A stretch of DNA of 64,000 nt from Janthinobacterium sp. (GTDB lineage Bacteria; Pseudomonadota; Gammaproteobacteria; Burkholderiales; Burkholderiaceae_D). The notes beneath the pieces were generated by a model. That model ran no database searches. It was not told the DNA's origin and saw only the letters and a list, made by a program, of their open reading frames with translations. The stretch spans positions 62,001 through 126,000 of the forward strand of contig NZ_RFSK01000003.1 of assembly GCF_009923995.1 (NCBI RefSeq). The letters run 5' to 3'. The position numbers and the translations under genes were made by a program. Positions 1-8,282 of this stretch are shown here, piece by piece; the first letter of the stretch is position 1; each line of letters begins with the position of its first letter.

Positions 1-260
1 AGGCTGCCACCGTGCGCCTGCGCCCCATCCTGATGACGACGGCCGCCATGGTGTTTGGCGTGCTGCCGCTCGTGATCGCCTCTGGCGCGGGCGCGGCCGG
101 GCGCCACGCGATGGGGCTGGTGATTTTCACGGGTTTGTCCATCGGCACCCTGTTTACCCTGTTCGTCGTGCCGGCCATGTACCTGTTCCTTGCCGCCGAT
201 CACCAGGCCCTGCGTGCCGGCGCGGCGGACAGCGCGACGGAGGAAGTGCTGGCGCACTGA
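1..260 (+). CDS. RND efflux transporter permease, C-terminal fragment (5' end outside window)
   Basis: The reading frame is open from the first bases, in phase with codons starting at position 3, and ends in TGA at 258-260, giving about 85 residues. It shows the last part of an AcrB/MexB-type (HAE1) permease: the RLRPILMTTAAMVFGVLPL segment that opens the late membrane helices, then a GAGAAGRHAMG loop and a final helix ending VVPAMYLFLA. These proteins export drugs or solvents from inner membrane and periplasm through a TolC-type channel by proton antiport. The short polar tail after the last helix is normal. The substrate cannot be told from this fragment. Confidence 0.93.
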   Translation, partial: AATVRLRPILMTTAAMVFGVLPLVIASGAGAAGRHAMGLVIFTGLSIGTLFTLFVVPAMYLFLAADHQALRAGAADSATEEVLAH

Positions 261-400
261 TCGCCGGCCGCCGCCGCGCGGGCGTCGCCGCGTGGAAGAC
301 GCCTCGTGCCTGAGGCATGCTCGGGACGCGGCCGAGACATGGCAGCGCCGTGGTGCGCGCGGGCGGAACGGTGAGGGTGAAGTGAGGTAGGTAAGGTAGG

Positions 401-490
401 TGAGGTGAGGTGAGGTGAGGTGAGGGTGAACTAAAGTGAGGTGAGGGGGGAATGAAGTGAAGTGAAGTGAAGTGAAGTGAAATGAAGTGG
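401..490. repeat. Pentanucleotide tandem repeats (TGAGG, then TGAAG)
   Basis: Five TGAGG units run from 401 to 425. After a short irregular stretch, TGAAG units run from 453 to 487 (five perfect, one TGAAA, one more TGAAG). Similar degenerate units begin near 371. The tract lies in the 387-base space between two convergent genes, the RND permease (ends 260) and a lipoprotein (ends 648 on the minus strand), so it is not in a promoter or reading frame that I can support. I see no gene elsewhere in 261-647. Confidence 0.9.
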
Positions 491-647
491 GATGCGGGAG
501 GTGCGGGCAGATGCGAAGGCCGGGCGCGCGGGCGCTGCGGCTGGGTACAGCGGAAAGCCTCCGCGGGAAGGCTTTCCGTGGTCGATGCCTTGCAGGCCTT
601 CCGCCATGGCGGCGGGCCGCTGCAGGGGCGCTGCTTCAGCGGCAGTG

Positions 648-1001
648 TCAGCTGCTGCGGGGCGGCGGCGTGGTGGTGCCGGTGCCGGTACCTGGCGTGG
701 TGCTGCTGGCGGGCGGCACGGCGGGGGGCGTGGTCGTGCCGTCGGGATTGGTGGTGCTGCCCGGTACGGTGCCCGATGGCGTGGCGGGCGGGGTACTGTC
801 GGGTGTCATGCCGCCGCCCGTGCCCGAGGTGCCGGAAGTGCCGCTGGTGCCGGGCGTCGTGGCCGGCGTGGCATCGGGCGTGGCGGCAGGGGTGGCCGGC
901 GCGGTACTGGTGTCATTGTGCTTGTTGCAGCCGCCCAGCAGCGCGCACACGATGGCGCTGCCGAGGACAAGCCTGCTGGTGTTCAGGAATGGGGCCGTCA
1001 T
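648..1001 (-). CDS. Small Thr/Pro/Gly-rich lipoprotein
   Basis: A 117-residue protein. It starts with a typical lipoprotein signal peptide: a short charged part, a hydrophobic stretch, and the lipobox LLGGC with the lipidated cysteine at residue 25. The mature part is almost wholly Thr, Pro, Ser, Gly and Ala, including TSG repeats, so it is probably an extended, unstructured surface or periplasmic chain. I chose the ATG at 1001 because an AAAGGA ribosome site lies just upstream; an in-frame start at 1058 would put 19 residues before the signal peptide. No enzymatic motif is present and I do not recognise a family. Confidence 0.75.
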   Translation of the reverse strand: MTAPFLNTSRLVLGSAIVCALLGGCNKHNDTSTAPATPAATPDATPATTPGTSGTSGTSGTGGGMTPDSTPPATPSGTVPGSTTNPDGTTTPPAVPPASSTTPGTGTGTTTPPPRSS

Positions 1002-1502
1002 GATGGATCCTTTCTCGTTGGAAAGCTGTCGTGAAAGTTCGGATGAGAGTCCGGGCATCGCCGGGCCGCCCGCCCGGATGGCATGACGGGCAGCCGTAGC
1101 AATGCTGGCATCGCTTGCAAAAATTAGAGTAGGCAGGCGCGCGCAGGTTCACCGGATTTACAAATCAGCAGAGGAGGATGAGGGGAGCGACCATCCCCTT
1201 TGACCTGGCGCAAGCGCACCCCGCGAACGACAAGCGCCGCCGGGGAAAGCGCCCGGACGACACGCCATGCCCATCGCGGAATGCCTCCGCTGGCTGCCCC
1301 GTCCGCGTCCGCTCCGACGGCGCTGCCTGGCGACCAGGTTTTCCTCGGGGAGGGCGTCAGCTAGGCGTGGCGGCCCGGCCTACACCGGCCAGGTGTGGCG
1401 CGGCCTGGCCCGGCCTGGCGCGGCGCGGCCCGGTATGGCCACACCACGCCTGGCGTGGCGAGGCGAGGCGCAGGCCGGCACGCGGCCAGGCTGCCAGCGG
1501 GG
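1002..1502. other. Non-coding stretch with GC-rich repetitive sequence
   Basis: About 500 bases between the 5' end of the lipoprotein gene and the 3' end of the phosphatase gene, both on the minus strand. From about 1385 to 1500 it consists of irregular repeats of GGCCTGGC and GGCGTGGC, with GGTGTGGC near 1391 matched by GCCACACC near 1436 as a possible large hairpin. Open frames here are Arg/Ala/Pro-rich and look like GC-driven artefacts. I see no convincing gene. Confidence 0.6.
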
Positions 1503-2267
1503 CTAGGACTTGGGCGCGGCCGGCATGTCGGGCTGGGCGGTGACGGGCGTGCCGGCCGCTTCCAGCGGCGCAACGAAGTTGCACAGGTCCAGCTGCAGCT
1601 TGCCCTGCCTGCCCAGGGCCGGGTTGAAGGCGTACGAGGTGATGCCGCAGTTGGGCACGTCGGCGGCCCGGTCGATGGCGAGGATGGCTTGCTCGTCGCA
1701 GCGCTCCAGCAGGTAGCGGAAGCAGTTGACGATGACCTGGTGGCCGACGACCAGCACCCGTTCTCCCCGGTATTCGCGCGTGATGGTGTCGAGCACGCTG
1801 CGTAGGCGCAGGATGACGTCGCACCAGCTTTCGCCACCGGGCGGGCGAAAATAGAACTTGCCCACGTGCTGGCGCTGTTCGTACAGTTCCGGGTATTTGC
1901 TGGCGATGCCATGCACGGTCAGGCGGTCGAGGATGCCGAATTCCTTTTCGCGCAGGCGCTCGTCGGCCACGACGGCGGTCAGGCTGTCCCCGTCCAGCCG
2001 CGCCAGCACGGCCTGCGCCGTCTGGCGCGCGCGCACGTAGGGCGAATACAGCACGACGGTCGGTCGTTGTTCAGGGGGGAGGGTGGCGAACCAGTCGCCC
2101 AGCGCCTGCGCCTGGCGCGCACCGAGGCTGGAGAGGGGGACATCGACATCGCGCTCGGCGATGGCGATGGATAACTGTTTTTCCGCTTCGGCGGCGTCGC
2201 GCGCCACGTTGCCGGCACTCTGGCCGTGACGCACGATCCAGATCTGCTGCGGCCATTTCTGTTCCAT
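1503..2267 (-). CDS. Histidine phosphatase superfamily protein (phosphoglycerate mutase-like)
   Basis: A 254-residue cytoplasmic phosphatase of the branch-1 histidine phosphatase family. The RHGQ motif with the phosphorylated histidine is at residues 13-16, the YVRARQTA motif at about 78-85 supplies the second phosphate-binding arginine, the acid/base glutamate is in REKEFG at about 106-111, and the second catalytic histidine is in VVGHQV at residue 176. All catalytic residues are therefore present. The substrate is unknown; members act on phosphosugars, phospho-proteins or cofactors. The ATG at 2267 has AGGAAGG upstream and puts RHGQ at the usual place; an upstream in-frame start at 2303 adds 12 residues of poor character. 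The C-terminal tail is Ala/Pro-rich. Confidence 0.87.
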   Translation of the reverse strand: MEQKWPQQIWIVRHGQSAGNVARDAAEAEKQLSIAIAERDVDVPLSSLGARQAQALGDWFATLPPEQRPTVVLYSPYVRARQTAQAVLARLDGDSLTAVVADERLREKEFGILDRLTVHGIASKYPELYEQRQHVGKFYFRPPGGESWCDVILRLRSVLDTITREYRGERVLVVGHQVIVNCFRYLLERCDEQAILAIDRAADVPNCGITSYAFNPALGRQGKLQLDLCNFVAPLEAAGTPVTAQPDMPAAPKS

Positions 2268-2353
2268 CGTCTCGCGCCTTCCTCTGTATTTGTTGTGAAT
2301 CAATATAGAGGAAAGCGGCCAGGCGCGGCGCGCCGCTGCCTAGCGTGCGGCGG

Positions 2354-3754
2354 TCAGGCCGTGTGTTCCGCCTCGTCCAGGTCGGGCGCGTCGTCGCTGT
2401 TGTAGACGGCCAGGTCGGTCTCGCCCATGACGCGGCTGGCGACGGTGCCGGCCGTGATGGAGCCGCTCACGTTCAGGGCCGTGCGGCCCATGTCGATCAG
2501 CGGTTCGACGGAGATCAGCAAGCCGGCCAGGGCGACGGGCAGATCCATCGCCGACAGCACGATCAGGGCGGCGAACGTGGCGCCGCCGCCCACGCCGGCC
2601 ACGCCGACGGAACCGATGGTGATGATGGCCAGCAAGGGCAGCAGGAAGCTGATGGTGAACGGGTCGACGCCGACGGTGGGGGCGATCATCACGGCCAGCA
2701 TGGCGGGATAGATGCCGGCGCAGCCGTTCTGGCCGATGGTCGAGCCGAACGAGGCGGCGAAGTTGGCGATGCCTTCCGGCGTGCCCAGGCGCTGGGTCTG
2801 CGTCTGCACGCTCATCGGGATGGAACCGGCACTGGTGCGCGACGTGAAGGCGAAGGCCAGCACGGGGAAGACTTTCTTGACGAAGCGCAGCGGGTTCAGG
2901 CCCGTGCCGGCGATGATGGCCAGGTGCACGAGGAACATCAGGATCAGGGCGCTGTAGGAGGCCACGACGAAGTTGATCAATTTCAGAATGTCCGTGTAGC
3001 TCGACGAGGCCACCACTTCAAACATCAGCGCGAAGACGCCATACGGCGTCAGGCGCAGCACCAGGGTGACCATGCGCATGACGATGGCGTGTGCGACTTT
3101 CATGAAGCTTTCGAAAGAAGCGAAGATTTCCGGCTTCTTGGCGGCGATGCCCGTGGCCGAGATGCCGATGAAGATGGAGAACACGACCACGGCGATGGTC
3201 GACGTCTTGCGCGCACCCGTCATGTCGAGGAAGGGGTTGGTCGGCACGAAACTGACCAGCAGTTTCGGCAGGGACAGGGCTTTCGCCGTTTCCAGCGAGC
3301 CTTGCAGCTGCACGCCGCGCGCCACTTCGGCGGCGCTCGACGTCAGGCCCACGGCCGTCAGGCCGAACAGCTTGGCCATCAGGATGCCCAGCGCGGCGGC
3401 GATGGTGGTGGTGATGAGCAGGGTGCCGATGGTCAGCGCGCTGATCTTGCCCAGCGAACTCGCATCCTTGAGTTTCAGGATGGCGGAGATGATGGAGACC
3501 ATGATCAGCGGCATGATGATCATCTGCAGCAGCTTCACGTAGCCGCTGCCGACGATGTCGATGTACTCATTGGTGCCGGCGATGACGGGCGAGCCGGCGC
3601 CGTAGAAGGCCTGCACGGCCGCGCCCAGCAGCACGCCCAGGCCCAGGCCCGTGAACACGCGCACGGTGAACGTGGCGTGATGTCGTTGCTGGCGGAACAT
3701 GAAGGCGAAGACGATCAGCGCAACGAGCAGGTTCAGAATGATGTTAATTGCCAT
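2354..3754 (-). CDS. tcyP: L-cystine transporter TcyP (sodium/dicarboxylate symporter family)
   Basis: A 466-residue inner-membrane symporter of the DAACS family. It matches the E. coli YdjN/TcyP type closely along its length as I remember that protein: NIVGNGYVQLLQMIIMPL-like early segment (here IDIVGSGYVKLLQMIIMPL), LTPYGVFALM, the serine-rich re-entrant loop TSRTSAGSIP, the SFGSTIGQNGCAG segment and the C-terminal EPLIDMGRTALNVSGS substrate/cation site. It should import cystine for sulfur supply and thiol balance. It is monocistronic; the 267 bases upstream hold a 10-base palindrome ACTGTACAGT at 3850-3859 of unknown meaning. No strong ribosome site is visible before the ATG at 3754. Confidence 0.92.
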   Translation of the reverse strand: MAINIILNLLVALIVFAFMFRQQRHHATFTVRVFTGLGLGVLLGAAVQAFYGAGSPVIAGTNEYIDIVGSGYVKLLQMIIMPLIMVSIISAILKLKDASSLGKISALTIGTLLITTTIAAALGILMAKLFGLTAVGLTSSAAEVARGVQLQGSLETAKALSLPKLLVSFVPTNPFLDMTGARKTSTIAVVVFSIFIGISATGIAAKKPEIFASFESFMKVAHAIVMRMVTLVLRLTPYGVFALMFEVVASSSYTDILKLINFVVASYSALILMFLVHLAIIAGTGLNPLRFVKKVFPVLAFAFTSRTSAGSIPMSVQTQTQRLGTPEGIANFAASFGSTIGQNGCAGIYPAMLAVMIAPTVGVDPFTISFLLPLLAIITIGSVGVAGVGGGATFAALIVLSAMDLPVALAGLLISVEPLIDMGRTALNVSGSITAGTVASRVMGETDLAVYNSDDAPDLDEAEHTA

Positions 3755-4021
3755 GAGAGGGCCTTATCTTGGTTTTATTCGAGACTGCAGTGAGCATTCC
3801 AACATTGCTACAGGTGACAGCTGCCCCAGCCCGGGGCGGAAGGGCAAGCACTGTACAGTACTATGCTGGCGTTCTGCACAATACCGCTGCGAATATTACG
3901 CTATATGAATATGCTCCACAGGCATAAGTCTTCCGGATGATTGTGAAACGGGCGATTTCATGCCAGCATGCCAGCTTTGCCCGTTTGACCACGCCGTGCC
4001 AGACGACCGATAAGGAAGACC

Positions 4022-4399
4022 ATGAATGCATTAACTGAAGTACAAGTACTGGACGCGGAAGAGCGCCTGCGCCTGGCCATGATGGCCTCCGACGTGGCCG
4101 CGCTGGCGCTCCTGCTGGCCGATGACCTGCTGTTTACGAATCACCTGGGCCACTTGCTGAGCAAGCATGCGGACCTGGCCGCGCACGAGCAGCGCCTGCT
4201 CACCATCACCGAGCTGCGCGCGTCCGAGCGCCATGTGCGCATCACGGGCAGCGTGGCCGTGGTCTCCGTGCGCATGCACCTGACGGGCAGCTACCATGAC
4301 GTGGAAACGCAGGGCGACTTCCGTTTTACGCGCGTGTGGGCGCAGGATGGGGCCGGCGCGCTGCAGGTGGTCGCCGCCCATTCCGGCGTCGTGGCATAG
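4022..4399 (+). CDS. SnoaL/DUF4440-like protein of the NTF2 fold
   Basis: A 125-residue protein with the cone-shaped NTF2-like fold pattern: an N-terminal helix pair (LDAEERLRLAMMASDVAALALLLADDLLFTNHLG in outline), then strands ending in FRFTRVWAQD and VVAAHSG. Such proteins are small hydrolases, isomerases or ligand binders; the specific activity cannot be read from sequence. A good ribosome site, AAGGAAG, precedes the ATG. The next gene follows 12 bases after the stop, so the two are probably cotranscribed. Confidence 0.8.
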   Translation: MNALTEVQVLDAEERLRLAMMASDVAALALLLADDLLFTNHLGHLLSKHADLAAHEQRLLTITELRASERHVRITGSVAVVSVRMHLTGSYHDVETQGDFRFTRVWAQDGAGALQVVAAHSGVVA

Positions 4400-4411
4400 G
4401 GGGCAGAGCGA

Positions 4412-4801
4412 GTGGATCATCGTTCCAAAGGACAGCTGGTCGAAGCTGTCATCGCCGCCGGCCCCGCCACCCTGGCCATCGCGGCCGGCTATCCCGTGCT
4501 GCTGTACAACCTGATGCGCACCTGGGCCGACGCGCCCGGCGCCAACGGGCTGGCCGCCGTGCTGCTGACGGGCGGCCTGTGGGCCTTGCTGGAATTCTGG
4601 CGCATCGCCCTGGCCACCGTGGCGCGCAAGGCGTATGCGTTCACCTGGCGTTTCTGGCTGGCCATCGCCGCCTTCCTTGCCTGCTTCGCGCGTTTCGCGC
4701 CGGACATGCCGGCGGGCCTGGTCCTGCTGTTACTGGTGCTGCCGGCGCTGGCCTGGACCCATTTCATTTTGTTGCAGCTCAAACGCCCGCGCGGCGTCTG
4801 A
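4412..4801 (+). CDS. Small integral membrane protein, function unknown
   Basis: A 129-residue protein with about four hydrophobic segments (roughly residues 12-35, 45-65, 73-93 and 99-119) and a short basic tail. It starts at GTG 4412, 12 bases after the preceding NTF2-like gene, with a purine-rich GGGGCAGAG before it. No family motif is recognised. The tight spacing suggests that it shares a transcript with the upstream gene. Confidence 0.7.
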   Translation: MDHRSKGQLVEAVIAAGPATLAIAAGYPVLLYNLMRTWADAPGANGLAAVLLTGGLWALLEFWRIALATVARKAYAFTWRFWLAIAAFLACFARFAPDMPAGLVLLLLVLPALAWTHFILLQLKRPRGV

Positions 4802-4931
4802 GTTTCGCACAAGCAATGCCAGCCGTGGCAAGATCGTCATGCCACGGCCGCCCGCTATCGATATAATCATTTCCCACATGCATGGCAAACGGCATGCCTG
4901 GCGTAACTTCTCTTATTTTGAAAGAATTTCG

Positions 4932-5405
4932 ATGAAAGCTCTCTTTTTGCTGCTGTTCGTATCGGGTGCGGCCCTGGCCGATGACGCTGCCATGTTGCAA
5001 TGCCGTTCGCTGGCCGATGTGCCCAGCCGCGTGAAATGCTATGACGCCATCCCACTGGGTGCCGCCGCGCCTGTCGCCGCTGCCGTGGCCGCTCCCGCCG
5101 CCGTGCCGACGGCGCAGCAGCGCGAGCAGAGTTTTGGCATGGAAATGGTGAAGGTGCCCAAGGCCGCCGAGCCGGAAGAAGGCAAATCGATCAGCAGCAC
5201 CATCGCCGGCAAGTTCGATGGCTGGAGCGGCAATGAATTGATCAAATTGAGCAATGGCCAGGTGTGGCGCATCGTCGACGGCAGCTCCGCCGTGCTGGCG
5301 CCGCTGACCAATCCCAAGGTGACGGTCGAACGCAATTTCATCGGCACCTTCTTCCTGAAGATCGAAGGGACGAACAATTCGCCCAAAGTGCGCCGCGTGC
5401 AGTAA
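4932..5405 (+). CDS. Secreted periplasmic protein, function unknown
   Basis: A 157-residue protein starting with a clear signal peptide (MKALFLLLFVSGAALA, cleavage after ALA). The mature part opens with a conserved-looking cysteine pair in CRSLADVPSRVKCYDAI, which could form a disulfide, then an Ala/Val/Pro linker, then a beta-rich domain that includes GKFDGWSGNELIKLSNGQVW. Short proteins with this CR...CYDAI start and a C-terminal SH3- or OB-like domain are common in Burkholderiales, but I know no assigned function. The in-frame region upstream of 4932 (from 4635) overlaps the previous gene and is rejected as an extension. Confidence 0.8.
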   Translation: MKALFLLLFVSGAALADDAAMLQCRSLADVPSRVKCYDAIPLGAAAPVAAAVAAPAAVPTAQQREQSFGMEMVKVPKAAEPEEGKSISSTIAGKFDGWSGNELIKLSNGQVWRIVDGSSAVLAPLTNPKVTVERNFIGTFFLKIEGTNNSPKVRRVQ

Positions 5406-5406
5406 A

Positions 5407-5434
5407 TGCCTGCCGCACGGGGCGCGGGCAGGCA
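5407..5434. terminator. Hairpin between two convergent genes
   Basis: TGCCTGCC at 5407-5414 pairs with GGCAGGCA at 5427-5434 around a GC-rich loop. The hairpin fills exactly the space between the stop of the secreted protein (5405) and the stop of the LysR gene on the other strand (5435). There is no T-run on either side, so it may only weaken read-through in both directions. Confidence 0.4.
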
Positions 5435-6343
5435 TCAGTGCTGCGCGTCCATATTGCGCAGCAGCTCGCTTATCCAGTCGATGAAGGAGCGCACGGCCGG
5501 CGACAGGTGCCGGTTTTGCGGATACAGGACCGACAGCGGCACGACCGGCCCCCGGTACTGCTGCAGCACGGGCACCAGCTGCCCGGCGCGCACATGCGGC
5601 GCCGCCAGGAAGCTGGCGATGCGTATCAGCCCCAGTCCTTCCAGGCCGCAAGTGATATAGGCATCCGTATCGTTGACGGCCAGGCTGCCGCGCAAGGTGA
5701 TGGCGCGCTCCTCGCCGTCGACGATGAAATGCCAGGCCAGCGGCCGCCCCGTATGTCCTGAATGAAATTCCACCGCCTGGTGCTGTGCCAGCTCCTCCAG
5801 CGAGCGGGGCGCGCCATGCCGTTCCAGGTAGGCGGGCGAGGCGCACGTCACCCATGCGAAGCCGCCGATGCGGCGCGCCACCAGCAAGGCCGACAATTCC
5901 GGCACGCCCGCGCGCACCACGCAGTCGACGCCTGCCTGCAGCAGGTCGACGGGGCGGTCGCCCAGGGTCAGCACGAGATCGATGTCCGGGTAGCGGGCCT
6001 GGAAGGTCTGGATGGCGGGCAAGACTACCTGCCGCGCGAACGAGGACGTCATGTCCACGCGCAAGATGCCCCGCGGCGTGGCCGTGCCGTTCGACAAGGC
6101 GCTGTCGACGCGTTTGAGCTCGCTCAATATGCGCTGGCAATGGTCGTAATACACGTCGCCGTCCTGGGTCAGGCTCAGCTGTCGCGTCGTGCGCTGCAGC
6201 AGCCGCACGCCCAGCAAGGCTTCCAGGTCCTGGATCGAGCGGCTGACGGTGGAGCGCGGGATCGACAGATTCCTGGCCGCGCCGGCAAAGCTGCGCGCTT
6301 CCACGACGCGCGAGAAAATCTGCATGCCCCGTATCCTGTCCAC
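5435..6343 (-). CDS. LysR-family transcriptional regulator
   Basis: A 302-residue regulator. The N-terminal winged helix-turn-helix spans about residues 1-60 with the typical SFAGAARNLSIPRSTVSRSI recognition region, followed by RTTRQLSLTQDG, and the remainder is a periplasmic-binding-protein-like effector domain of the CrgA/AaeR kind. It starts at GTG 6343 behind GGGAGCGG. It is divergent from the NmrA-like gene at 6529, with 185 bases between them, so that gene is its most likely target. The inducer is unknown. Confidence 0.9.
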   Translation of the reverse strand: MDRIRGMQIFSRVVEARSFAGAARNLSIPRSTVSRSIQDLEALLGVRLLQRTTRQLSLTQDGDVYYDHCQRILSELKRVDSALSNGTATPRGILRVDMTSSFARQVVLPAIQTFQARYPDIDLVLTLGDRPVDLLQAGVDCVVRAGVPELSALLVARRIGGFAWVTCASPAYLERHGAPRSLEELAQHQAVEFHSGHTGRPLAWHFIVDGEERAITLRGSLAVNDTDAYITCGLEGLGLIRIASFLAAPHVRAGQLVPVLQQYRGPVVPLSVLYPQNRHLSPAVRSFIDWISELLRNMDAQH

Positions 6344-6528
6344 CGCCGCTCCCGTGTCTGCTGTTGAGAATCGATTATCCCATTTTTCGCAATTCTGAAG
6401 GCAAGCCGCGCCCGCTTATGGGGGAGGCGTCTCCTGCCTATACTGCCCTGCATCCCGGCATTCCTGTGCATACCCGCTGGCTGTGCCGAAAAATGGATCA
6501 ATCCCCCACTGAACGGAAGGAAGCAAGC

Positions 6529-7497
6529 ATGTCCCCTCATTCCCATGAATTGCCTCACGGCGCCATCCTCGTGCTCGGTGCCGGCGAACTCGGCATGGCG
6601 GTGCTGCGCCACCTGGCGCCGCGCTGCCAGGCACTGGCCAGGCCGCTCGCCGTGCTGGTGTCGCCCCGCTCGCTGCAGGCGCCGGACTCCGCGCAGGCGC
6701 GCAGGCAGGCGGAACTGCGCGCCATGGGCGTGCGCCTGCTGCCCTTCGACCTGCAGGGCGGCAGCGAGGCGGCACTGGCCGCGCTGCTGCAGCCCTTCGA
6801 CACGGTACTCAACTGCACGGGTTTCGTGGCGGGGCCGGGCACCCAGACGAGGATCACGGGCGCCGTGCTGGCCGCCGGCGTGCGCCGCTATTTTCCCTGG
6901 CAGTTCGGCGTCGATTACGACGTCGTCGGCACGGGCAGCGGGCAGCCCGTGTTCGACGAACAATATGCCGTGCGCCAGCAGCTGCGCGCGCAGTCGGCCA
7001 CCGCATGGGTGATCGTCTCGACGGGCATGTTTACCAGTTTCCTGTTCGAGCCGCTATTCTGCCTGGTGGATTTCGGCGGCGACGTGGTGCGCGCACTGGG
7101 CAGCTGGGAGACGCGGCTGACGGTGACCACGCCGGACGATATCGGCCGCCTCACCAGCGCCATCGTGCTGGAAACGCCCGCCATCCGCGACCGGGTGGTG
7201 TACGTGGCCGGCGACACGCTCTCGTATGGCCGGCTGGCGGAGATCGTGGAAGAGGTGACGGGACGCCCTTTCCGCCGCGAACTGCTGACGCCGGAGCGGC
7301 TGGCCGCCGACCTTGCCGGACAGCCCGGCGATGGCATGGCGCGCTACCGCATCGCCTTTGCGCGCGGCGACGGCATGTGGTGGGACAAGGAAAATACCTA
7401 CAACGCGCAGCGCGGCATCGCCACGGTGGACGTGCGGACCTGGCTGCATGCGCACGGCGGCCTCTGGCATTCCCGCGGCACGCCGCCGGGCGCGTGA
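6529..7497 (+). CDS. NmrA-like NAD(P)-binding oxidoreductase
   Basis: A 322-residue Rossmann protein of the atypical short-chain dehydrogenase type (NmrA / isoflavone-reductase-like). The nucleotide-binding loop GAGELG is at residues 17-22; LNCTGFVAGPG and the later YFPWQFGVDYD segment follow the pattern of aromatic-alcohol and isoflavone reductases. Some members reduce small aromatics, others only sense NADP(H). The ATG at 6529 is preceded by GGAAGGAAG; an in-frame start at 6364 would run into the divergent promoter region. It is divergent from the LysR gene at 5435-6343, which probably controls it. Confidence 0.83.
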   Translation: MSPHSHELPHGAILVLGAGELGMAVLRHLAPRCQALARPLAVLVSPRSLQAPDSAQARRQAELRAMGVRLLPFDLQGGSEAALAALLQPFDTVLNCTGFVAGPGTQTRITGAVLAAGVRRYFPWQFGVDYDVVGTGSGQPVFDEQYAVRQQLRAQSATAWVIVSTGMFTSFLFEPLFCLVDFGGDVVRALGSWETRLTVTTPDDIGRLTSAIVLETPAIRDRVVYVAGDTLSYGRLAEIVEEVTGRPFRRELLTPERLAADLAGQPGDGMARYRIAFARGDGMWWDKENTYNAQRGIATVDVRTWLHAHGGLWHSRGTPPGA

Positions 7498-7540
7498 AGG
7501 GTGCGTGATGGGCGCGTGAAGGGTGCGATGCAGGGCGCCT

Positions 7541-8146
7541 TCAGTCCTGCGTTTCTTCTTCCGCCTTCAGCCAGGCGATGCGCCCGTTGCCCGCCTCGTC
7601 CAGGTGGGACAGCAGGGCGGTGGCCGCCGTTTCCGGCAGGCTGAAGTCGAACAGCACGGCGTCGCCGTGCGCCACGTTCAGCAGGGTGGCGCCGGCCCCG
7701 TCGAGCTCGCGGCGCAGCATGCCTTCCATCGCATACGGCACCGTGCAGCGCAGGGACCGTTGGCGTACGATGGCCGTCTTTTCCGCCTGCAGCAGCGCCT
7801 GCGCCACGCTGTCCGTGTAGGCGCGCACGAGGCCGCCCGCGCCCAGCTTGATGCCGCCAAAGTAGCGCACGACGGTGGCCAGCACGCCTTCGAGGTCCTG
7901 GTGGCGCAGCACGTCGAGCATGGGCCGCCCGGCCGTGCCGCTCGGCTCGCCATCATCGACGGCAGCCGACTGCCCGCCCGCCAGCAGCGCCCAGCACACG
8001 TGACAGGCACCCGGATGCTGCGCCTTCAAGTCATTGACCACCTGCTGCGCGCTGGCGCGGTCCGTCATCGGCTGCACGCAGCCGATGAAACGGCTTTTCT
8101 TGATGATCAGTTCGCTGTGGACGGGGGCGGCAATGGTAAACGGCAT
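7541..8146 (-). CDS. YigZ/IMPACT family protein
   Basis: A 201-residue cytoplasmic protein. The N-terminal UPF0029/IMPACT domain carries the family signature DDGEPSGTAGRPMLDVL and VRYFGGIKLGAGGLVRAY; the C-terminal half corresponds to the DUF1949 domain. Eukaryotic IMPACT interferes with GCN1-GCN2 signalling; the role of the bacterial proteins is poorly defined, though binding to translation components has been suggested. The ATG at 8146 gives the usual MPF...IKKSRFIG start; an in-frame TTG at 8167 adds seven residues and is less likely. Confidence 0.88.
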   Translation of the reverse strand: MPFTIAAPVHSELIIKKSRFIGCVQPMTDRASAQQVVNDLKAQHPGACHVCWALLAGGQSAAVDDGEPSGTAGRPMLDVLRHQDLEGVLATVVRYFGGIKLGAGGLVRAYTDSVAQALLQAEKTAIVRQRSLRCTVPYAMEGMLRRELDGAGATLLNVAHGDAVLFDFSLPETAATALLSHLDEAGNGRIAWLKAEEETQD

Positions 8147-8282
8147 GGCGGGGATGAAAGCGGGCAAAGCAGCATGATAGAGGAAATGCGCCCGGCCGCG
8201 ACCGTCGAGGGGGAGATTGCGTATCTCAGGGATATAATTGACTCACCTGATTTTCAATCATTCCCTCTATTTCATAATTCCT

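Noticed and set aside
1178-1543. Open frames over the GC-rich repeats at 1.2-1.5 kb
   Set aside because: Arg/Ala/Pro/Gly products with no ribosome site, generated by repetitive GGCCTGGC sequence.
2345-3793. A 482-codon plus-strand frame opposite tcyP
   Set aside because: Low-complexity Gly/His/Gln/Asp product, antisense to a conserved transporter gene.
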